Origin: Hansfordia pulvinata
Lineage: Eukaryota; Ascomycota; Sordariomycetes; Xylariales
Direction of reading: 5' to 3'
Assembly: GCA_006538405.1 (NCBI GenBank)
Contig: BJKQ01000004.1
Location: forward strand, 372,001 to 436,000
DNA: 64,000 nt
The stretch's first letter is position 1. Every line of letters begins with the position of its first letter. Position numbers and translations under genes: made by a program. Below are positions 56,795-64,000 of the stretch, piece by piece. Below the pieces are notes generated by a model. That model had not been told where the DNA came from and ran no database searches. It worked only from the letters and a program-made list of their open reading frames with translations.

Positions 56795-59747
56795 AGCGGG
56801 ATGTTACTCCGGTTCACTTTGTCTCTGGGGTGTTGTCACGGCGATAGCCACTCTGGGGACTTTGACGGTTTCCGAGTCCTCTCGCCGCTGTATCGCGTGT
56901 CCCTTTCGGCAGGCCGGTGTCGAACGGAACGGAACGTCTTTGGCTGCGGCCTGGCTGGCACGACTCGCGCAACGGCGGCGTCCTTCTCATATACATTGCG
57001 CCTTACGTCCTTCTCCTTCCCCCCACTCTCCGATCTTACGCCGGAGAATAAGCCGAAGCGCGGCGGATGGCTCATCCGAGGCCCCTCTGACGTGCGCAGC
57101 GTTCACGAGGGCTCGGGCTGCAGGGGTCCTTGCTGACTCGGGCCCTTCGAGGCATGGAGGGAGGTGGTCGAACCCCTTACCACCATGGGAACTGTTGCCC
57201 CTCGCGGCTCTCCCGCCCTGTAGCGGACACCAGCTAGCTAGCTACCTACTTAGTGTCGGCCTCTCCCAGTGCGGCAGCATCTCGACAATGATCGCCGGCG
57301 CTCTCGCGGAAAAACACGACATTGCATATCAAGCTGAGATTATCCACGAGTCTACCAAAGTCTTGGAGAGAAAAAAAGAAGAAAGAAGAAAAAAAGAAAC
57401 ACCGCACGCTCCAGACCCCGAAATCTCCGTATTACTCTTACATCACCAAGGACTAGCAGTCCAAGCAGCACGCGGGCGCATCGGAGCAGGGGTCGATCCG
57501 GAGCGGGCCGTTTGCATCAGCGCGACTGGCTATGGCGCCATCCGCCCGGTTCCCCCCTCCACCGTGCTGACCCGGGGATCCGGAACCCCGCCTGCCCAAG
57601 GTTCATCCGCTATAGATGCAGGGCTTTGGATACTTTGCCTTGGCGACTGAAGAAGATAGAGATCACGAAAGGACACTGCCAGGCTCAACTTATACACGAG
57701 GCAGAGCTCAAGAAGCTTGACCCGGATGCAGTTTAAGCACGTTACGAGTATATGTTAGCGTCTGACAGGTCGGCCTCTCATCCTTCACCTCGGGCCGCCT
57801 CAAGTCAGATATGAGTACCTATGGTTGCACTTATCACCCGGCATTCTCGGCTCAGCGCAGTACAGCACAGAACAGCACAGCACAGCACAGCACGTGGGGG
57901 CCGCGCCTGATCTGGCGACAAACAAATCGACGGAAACCGGCATTGCGAGACCAGCCGACTGCGGCTTTGATGGAGGCCGGTTGGCTATTTACCTCGTCGG
58001 GAAAGCGCCCCGATCTGGAGGAGGGATTGTTCGGTGCCCCTTGGGGAGCTGGCCAATCGCCACCACGAGGCGTGGCGATGATGGCCGCCCGGCGCTCTGG
58101 CGCTGGAGTTGGCGCCCCGGGACCCTTTACCGAGGGCCCGTGGGTTGGGCGCGGGCGCAGATCTCAAAGGAACGGCGTCCGAGGCGCCCGTCCGCCCCCG
58201 ACCCGGTGTCCTGTATCCCGGGGACACAGTGGGAGAACAGCCTGCTCCACCAAGCGCCGGGCAACTGACTAACTCCCTACCTACTAGAAGACGGCGGCGA
58301 GGAAGAGAAGCCCCAGAAGCCGATCAGCAGACCGAGGCTCTCAAACCCGCTAGGGTCGTAAATAAGCTGTCTTATTACTACGTCCGACGCACGCACCCTA
58401 CGGCGGCCATCCGGCAACCCTACGAGGAGACAGATCTTGCGACCGATGCGACTAGGCCGTGAGCCACGCCACTGCCGAGCCGAGAGTCGATTAGACTTTG
58501 TTACTCAGGAGGATGAGAGATGGTTGGTCAGATTGCGGCAAGGGCCTTTGCCTTGCTTTACAACGCGGGAGGCCGGCTGAAAAACACGAGAGCCGGCCCC
58601 GTTTCGCGCGGGAATGGACTCGCGAACGGCACCCGGACCGCCGCGCGAGAAATTCTACTTCCATCTTGTCACTGATGGGCTTCCGAGTCTCCGGCCCTCA
58701 GCTCGCCGTCGCTGGACCTGTTAGGGCGCAGCGGACAAGCGGAAGGGGGCTATACTCGTACATCCTCTGCTTGTGAGCCCAGGAACATGCGGCATTGTGC
58801 AATGATCCGATCTCGAGGTGGTGGCAAAAACCATTCAACGGCCCGTCGACCCGAACGGAAGGCCAAGTGCGCCTCCGTGTACGGGGCGCATCGGACAACG
58901 CAGCCAGCCACTGCGAGCTTGCGTCTTCGCGCGAGCTTTCCGTGGGCAGTCGATTCTTCAGATCTTGCCGTTGGACGCATCGACGACAGCAACGCGGCTC
59001 GCAGCATCATCTCGTTCCGGGCTATGCGCAGGCTCTCGCGGGGAGGATGCAGGGGGCACACGTCGGGCTTGGGTGGACACTGGACGGAAGAACGTACAAC
59101 GGCCGGCGCGCAGGGACTCGGCGTGGCGCGCTCTTGGCTCGACGGTGCTTTGCGATGTTACTTAAGCGGAGCTGTCAGGCATCGGTCATTTCGCGTGTCA
59201 TTGAGGCAGTCGTGCTCGTGGCGTGCTGAGGTGGCCATGATTTGTCTCCGTCACGGGGGTCCCGCTTTTGGTCAGAATTTAGACCGGCTCGGTGCCTCTG
59301 TCGCCCCCCGGATTCGTTCGCGGATCTCGCATACCTGCGTCGGTCCCTCCAGGGAAGACGGAGCGGTTTGCCTCGGCACGGAGCGGTCGCCTCGGGCCCC
59401 GGGCGCGCGCGCAAGAGGGAGATCCTGTTTCGGTGGCTCGGGGCTAATAATAGCCGGGGGCTCGTTCGATATGGCGGGCCAAACGCGCAGACTTCGCGCT
59501 CTCCGCGCCGAGACTCGACCTTGAGGGGGGAGGCTCGTGAGGCGATGTGGTGGCTTGGTGGGTGGTCAGCTCGGGTCGTGCTTATAGAGGCGGCTTGCGT
59601 CCCACGACGAGTCTGGGAAGCTTTGGTTCGACATGGGCCCTCTCGAGTCTCAACCCTCACATAAAGAAGGCATTTCGTGTCAATATCTAAGAGCCATACG
59701 TCAGAGCCATCACAAGGGCCAGGGAACGGTGAGCCCGACTCTCGAAC
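56795..59747. other. Intergenic region, monooxygenase to ADA-like gene
   Basis: 3.0 kb between divergent genes, no supportable coding region. It contains an AG-rich GAAAAAAAGAAG tract (about 57369-57397), a CAGCACAGCA run (about 57862-57892) and two copies of the dispersed 8-mer (57743 and 58753), the only copies after 32.7 kb. Long frames at 56532-57650 and 58787-59524 are low-complexity and lack domain signs. Confidence 0.5.
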
Positions 59748-61986
59748 ATGAAGGTATGCTGGGCTCTCGCCAGCCTGGGCTGCGTCATAGCCCACTCGGC
59801 CGGCTCCTCTCCAGACGCGCCTCGCGGCGGTCTCGAGGCCCGCCGGGATCTCGACCTGAACAAGCTCGCGGGCCAGGCCTTCGGCAGCCTCCGCGCTCAG
59901 ACTCTAGAGGAGAAGTACGGAGACTCGGAAGGCTTCGAAGACCTGGAGCACCTCGAGAAGTCGTTCCTCGCAGCGAAGGAGAAGATGGTCGGGGCCCACC
60001 AGGTCGACACGTGGGTCAAGTTCCGCGAGCGGTACTACAGCGACGACGGCGAGGACTTCCGCGCCATCATCGACATGCTCCCCAAGGGCAACTACGCGCA
60101 CCTCCACTTCAACGCCTACCTGCCGTCGCAGTGGAACGTCAAGGGGGTGCGCCTCGTGTCCTCCACGCTCCAGAACATGTGGACCGGGCCGGGCCAGACC
60201 AAGTCCAAGATCCAGGAGAAGCTCGGCCAGGACGAGGGCTCGAAGCTCAGCAAGTTCAATAAGGAGATCGGAGGCTTCGAGGCGATGCTGAGCGGGGCGG
60301 GGGACCCGGCGTCGAACAAGCTGCATGATCAGTTTGGCGATCTCATGCAGTTCCCCTCCAAGGGGTCTCCCGCAATGACGGAGCGCGCCAATGAGTAGGT
60401 GCTTCTCAATTCCCTTCACGAAGCCCCCGCTCCCCTCCCTTGAATCACCCGGAAGGAAGACAGAAAGGATAAAAGAAAAAAGAAAGAGATAAAGAAGGAA
60501 AGAAAGCTAACCGGCATCTGCGCACAGTGCCTGGGTCAAATTCAACAAGCTGACGCCCAAGTTCAAGATCCCGTTCATGTACGAGATTGTCTGGAGGGAG
60601 TACCTGCGGGACCTGTTCAGGGACTGGCACGCGAACGGCATCGTCCACGGCGAGCTGCGGCACGTGTTCCTGCAGGAGAGCATCGTCGGGGCAGACGGCG
60701 TCGAGCGGGCGAACCGCATGGAGCCCCGCGGGCACCGGCCGCCGGGAGGCGACCCCGTCCAGGGCCACGAGTACATGCTGGGGATCTTCCACGACGCCAT
60801 CAAGGAGGCCAAGAGCACCCTGGCCGGCTTCCAGGGCGCCAAGATCATCTACTGCATCCCCCGGGCGTACGCGCCCACCGAGGTCGAGGCGGAGTTCGAC
60901 GGTCAGGGCAGGCTGAAGTACGAGAAGCTGAACGACAAGAACGAGTTGAAGGGCATCAACTACCACGGGAGCGCCGAGTGGTCCGTCCAGAACTACATCA
61001 CACTGTCCAAGTACCAGGCGAAGATGGTCAGGGAGGGCAAGTGGGAGGTGGCACCACTGGTTGGTAAGTCCGCATCCCCGAGCTGGCTGCCCCCCCCCCC
61101 CTTTTTTTCGATTTTCTTTTTTTTTTCCCTGGAAAGATCCCGTGCTGACACTCACCCCCTCTCGCGTAAAAGCGTTCGATGTTGTCGGGCGCGAGGACTA
61201 CACGGAAGAGTGGCACAGCGACTGGGAGTACAAGGACCAGTTCGACACGCTGATGCGGGCGGCGGCTCGGGACGTGGAGGTCCCGGGCAACCTGGCGCTG
61301 CACGCGGGGGAGGCGCTGGACGTCAGCGAGGGCAAGCCGCCGAGGCAGGACATGGACCTGCTCAAGTACGTGGCGGAGACGTACCCGGGGGCGAAGCTGC
61401 GCGGGGCGCACCTGGTCGGGCTGGAGCACGCCAACGACAAATCCAAGACGGACGAAGGGAAGAGGCACTGGAAGGCCATGAGCCCCCGCGACGAGGCCGC
61501 CATCGGGGAGATCCACGAGGCGCTCGCGAGGCACAACGTCGCGGCCGAGCTGTGCCCCGTGTCCAACGAGAACCTGGGCACCTCGCACGGGCCCCAGGAC
61601 TCGGCCGGGCGGTACACCAACTTCATCATGAACAGCCTCTGCACGAGCGTGTCCGGAGACAACCCTACGTACCTCGGGTGAGTGTTTTTTTTTTTTTTTT
61701 CTTTCTTTACTTCTTCTTTTATGCCGTTCCACGACCCTCGCAGCTGACACCGCCCCCCCCCCCCCCCCCCCCCCCGCGCAGTCTCCAACCAGGCGCCGAG
61801 CTCGGATACGTGGCGGTGGGCGACCCGACGATCACGCTGCAGCGCTTGATCTCGCTGGCCCTGATGAGCATAAACAGCTCCTTCATGACGCCGGGCGAGC
61901 TCGAGAAGGCGTACAAGACGACCATCTCGAAGGTCAAAGGTCTTAAGAGGGAAATGCAGAAGGCCGGCGTCCACAAGATACTGTGA
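59748..61986 (+). CDS. Secreted adenosine-deaminase-like protein (ADGF/ADA2 type, four exons)
   Basis: Member of the metal-dependent adenosine deaminase fold, closest in layout to secreted ADGF/ADA2 proteins. Exons 59748-60394, 60528-61063, 61173-61677 and 61782-61986 sum to 1,893 bases (630 residues) with an intact frame. The N-terminus MKVCWALASLGCVIAHSAG is a signal peptide, so secretion is expected. Zinc-site elements: HLH at 118-120, HAGE at 438-441 (catalytic Glu441), His474 and SGDNP at 555-559. Other family marks are HGELR (256-260), FDVVGREDY and CPVSNENLG. Two deviations: the DG after HxH is replaced (HLHFNA), and the usual DDP is DNP (Asp557 kept, Asn558). The second residue normally contacts the purine, so substrate or activity may differ. 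Introns 1-3 are packed with purine tracts, T9 and T16 runs and a C23 run. Confidence 0.8.
61685..61775 (+). repeat. T16 and C23 homopolymers inside one intron
   Basis: Within the third intron of the ADA-like gene (61678-61781): T16 at 61685-61700 and C23 at 61753-61775. The C run stops only six bases before the 3' splice site and could act as a polypyrimidine tract. The true lengths may vary between strains or be miscalled. Confidence 0.85.
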
Positions 61987-62190
61987 GCCGGGGGTGGGGA
62001 AAAAGAATTCAAGAAAAGGAAAAAGGGGTTATCTGTATGAAACTAAACCCCGGGAAAGAGCCCCTCTGTAGACCGCTTACTGAAATACTTAGTATATAGA
62101 TCTATATTGTACCCAGAGTACGATATACAAAAATACATGTATCTTGCATAAAAAGGTCTTTTGTATACGATACCCGGCTCGGGTGCGGAT

Positions 62191-62969
62191 TCAAGCTCGG
62201 CTGCCCAGCATCTGGTCCCGCAGCCAGTGCACAAAGTCGTCGTAGTCGAGCGGCTGCAGGCCCATGTCGAACACCGCGACGGTCGACGACGGCCGCACCG
62301 AGCACAGCTCCCGGATGCCCGGGTCCGCCTTCAGGGCCTCGAGGCTGCGGCCCCGGAGGTGGTCCTCCTCGAAGTACAGCCGCAGGTGCGCGAGCTGGCG
62401 ACACTGCCTGAGGAGGTGTCCGAGCCTGGAGACGTGGAGCCTGGGCAGCACGCACGTGGGGTCGTCGTCGTCGCAAGCGCTGGAAGCCACCAGCCCGGGA
62501 GCCTCGCTCTCGCTCTCCCACAGGCAGGACATGGAGCGCAGGTTCGCGCGGCCGACTTCCCCCATGGCCATCAGGAGGCGGACGGACTCGTCGATGCCTA
62601 CCGGCTCGATGTGCAGCAGCTGGTACGCGACCGGGAGCGCCTCGTCCCGCACCTGCCGGTTGACCTGGAGCAGGCTCGAGCTCGGCACGGCGTACGTGCG
62701 CCCGCTCGGATCGCTCAGACCTCGGAGGAGGTGGGCTGTGTCGTCCCATATAGGGTGGTCGAGGTCTACGCGAGGCTGGTCTCCCAAGATGAGGGAGTAT
62801 ATCGCCTGACGGAGCTCGGCGGCGACGGCGAACGTTGTGGGTGTTTCTGCACGGGGGTTTTCCACATTCTACAGCGACTGTCAGCAAAGAAAAGGGCATA
62901 AACGACGCTGATACTCACCGAGTTCCGTAGGAGGATCCGAGTCTCTCGGTTCATCAAGAGCAGAGTCAT
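62191..62969 (-). CDS. Hypothetical protein with 2EXR/F-box-like leucine-rich signature (two exons)
   Basis: Not firmly recognised. Proposed exons are 62969-62919 (MTLLLMNRETRILLRNS) and 62868-62191, with a 50-base GTGAGT...TAG intron; the sum is 729 bases, 242 residues, in phase. The pattern AAELRQAIYSLIL followed by SSSLLQVNRQVRDEALPVAYQ is the layout of a large family of fungal proteins of unknown function (2EXR/F-box-like). HLLRQCRQLAHLRLYFEED is a third Leu-rich segment. No signal peptide or membrane segment was seen. The start is uncertain: the open frame extends upstream of 62969 without an ATG, and exon 2 alone lacks an ATG at its beginning, so an upstream exon is also possible. Confidence 0.55.
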
Positions 62970-64000
62970 CTTGAAGCCGCCCACGAAGTAGATCTCGGCT
63001 ACAAATTGGTAGTACCCCACAGCACTCTTCCTCGACAAATGGACTTGGAGATGCTGGGTTTCGATCAACTGTCACATCCATCAGCAAAGTGCCACTCACC
63101 TCAATGATCAAGACGGTAACTATACCAATAGGCTGCGCGCTTTCTGGTGAGCCGTCTCCAGGGCAGAGAAGGATCTGTCGCGATCACTTCCCCGCGAGAG
63201 CCGGTGAGCATCGAGCTCTCGCGCGAAATGCTCTTGAGGCGACTGGGAAACGGGACGGAGGTCTGAATAGTACCATTCAGAGCCATCTTCTCGACAGATG
63301 TGGGTCAGCATGGAGGCGTGGAAGCCTACCTCGCTCTCCATCTCTTCCAAGGAGGCGGTTGGCCGAGCTTTTGCCATGACGGTTCATCTGACGGTTCCTC
63401 GAGTGAGCAGGAATTGGCATTTGAACATTCGAAGTGGGGTGGCCCAACAGCCACCCACAACGCTCCTCCAGTACGACCGGCAAAGGATCAGAGCAACTCG
63501 GCGATCGTGAGACAACGTGATTGCGAGGCGATGCTATATCACTGATAATCTCCCAAGGGGTTACTGCAGGACCCTGAGGGCCGTGAGACTCGCCCTTTGC
63601 GAGTACACGTGTTGAAGGCATGCTGTTTATATACCTACGAATGCCCAGCGTGCGCGCCGATGACTGAACAAGGCCTCGGACTGGCTGGATCGTCTTGGCA
63701 GACCGCGAAATGCTCTACCTAGGGGCCATGTTGGCCGTGTTGGCCGTGTTGGGCATGTCCGTCATGTTGGTGATGTGGATTCGTGCAGGCATCGCGCATA
63801 GCGGCGCTTATATTAGGCGGCTCCTAGCTGCTTAGGTAGATAGTCTGTCATGCCCCATTGAACAAGCCATGTAACATGCGAGTAGTGCAGAGTCGAGCAG
63901 TGGGACTTGTCAACTTTCCTGTCGCCTTCCACGCAGCGAGTCCAACCAAGAAAGCTTCAGAGAAGTCCAGTCATCACCGCGCTCTACCGAGTGAGAGCGC
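62970..64000. other. Terminal intergenic region
   Basis: 1.0 kb with no supportable gene. It contains a short GTTGGCCGT-type repeat at about 63728-63775. The promoter and possible upstream exon of the hypothetical gene would lie in the first few hundred bases. Confidence 0.45.

Larger units (their letters stand above)
744..58760. repeat. Dispersed 8-mer TACTCGTA/TACGAGTA, at least 34 exact copies
   Basis: Exact copies in either orientation start at 744, 2137, 2292, 2325, 3653, 4397, 5156, 5322, 5756, 6065, 6089, 7687, 7833, 9568, 9868, 11202, 11742, 12111, 12385, 15433, 19621, 19752, 20346, 21256, 21475, 25935, 27026, 27477, 27989, 28091, 28965, 32707, 57743 and 58753. The word is a near-palindrome, TAC-NN-GTA with TC/GA in the centre. 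About two copies would be expected by chance in 64 kb counting both strands. One copy (28965) lies inside a coding region; the others are intergenic. Many one-mismatch relatives such as CACGAGTA and TACTCGTG occur nearby. Its role is unknown. Confidence 0.8.

Noticed and set aside
56532..57650. 372-codon plus-strand open frame
   Set aside because: Begins antisense to the monooxygenase and continues into repeat-rich sequence; Ser/Arg/Pro-rich with no domain.
62865..63111. Alternative 5' exons for the small minus-strand gene (GTG start at 62865; frames from 63068 or 63111)
   Set aside because: They lack ATG starts or need a 31-base intron; the 62969 ATG with a 50-base intron is the simplest in-phase model, though still uncertain.
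1..64000. tRNA or 5S rRNA genes
   Set aside because: Scanning by eye for A-box and B-box sequences found only isolated GGTTCGA-like words without a matching acceptor stem; a covariance-model search would be needed to be sure.

Overview
The window is nuclear DNA of a filamentous ascomycete (Pezizomycotina, most likely a GC-rich Sordariomycete). The signs are short spliceosomal introns of about 50-130 bases with GTRAGT donors and CTAAC/CTGAC-like branch sites, GC-rich coding sequence, and the gene set itself: SesB-NACHT NLR, PMP47-type peroxisomal carrier, Abp2-type ARS-binding protein, fungal ATP15 and QCR2. The species cannot be named from the sequence alone. No rRNA, tRNA, CRISPR array or intact transposable element was recognised.

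Layout. 1-16.3 kb is a gene desert full of microsatellites, homopolymers and copies of the 8-mer TACTCGTA/TACGAGTA. 16.3-30.8 kb holds three well-spaced minus-strand genes: glutamate decarboxylase, a TBC-domain RabGAP and an Abp2-like ARS-binding protein. 30.8-39.2 kb is a less GC-rich island dominated by one large plus-strand NLR/STAND gene (SesB-like hydrolase, NACHT, degenerate WD40 propeller). 40-56.8 kb is a compact housekeeping block: PMP47-type peroxisomal carrier (+), NatC subunit MAK10 (-), ATP synthase epsilon ATP15 (-), complex III core protein QCR2 (-), RNA polymerase III subunit RPC82 (+) and a flavin-containing monooxygenase (-). 56.8-64 kb is looser and carries a secreted adenosine-deaminase-like protein (+) and a small gene of unknown function (-).

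The genes do not form one pathway. ATP15 and QCR2 are neighbouring nuclear genes for mitochondrial oxidative phosphorylation; the rest are single-function loci. The strongest cross-cutting observation is that seven of the eleven well-modelled genes (GAD, TBC, Abp2, NLR, PMP47, MAK10, RPC82) each carry exactly one net frameshift, at or next to a short homopolymer. Six of the seven are explained by one missing base. Because an essential Pol III subunit is among them, homopolymer under-calling in the assembly is the best explanation, and the reading frames should be treated as interrupted only in this sequence version. The second is the strong, regionally restricted enrichment of the 8-mer TACTCGTA/TACGAGTA: at least 34 exact copies, almost all in the first 33 kb and none from 32.7 to 57.7 kb.
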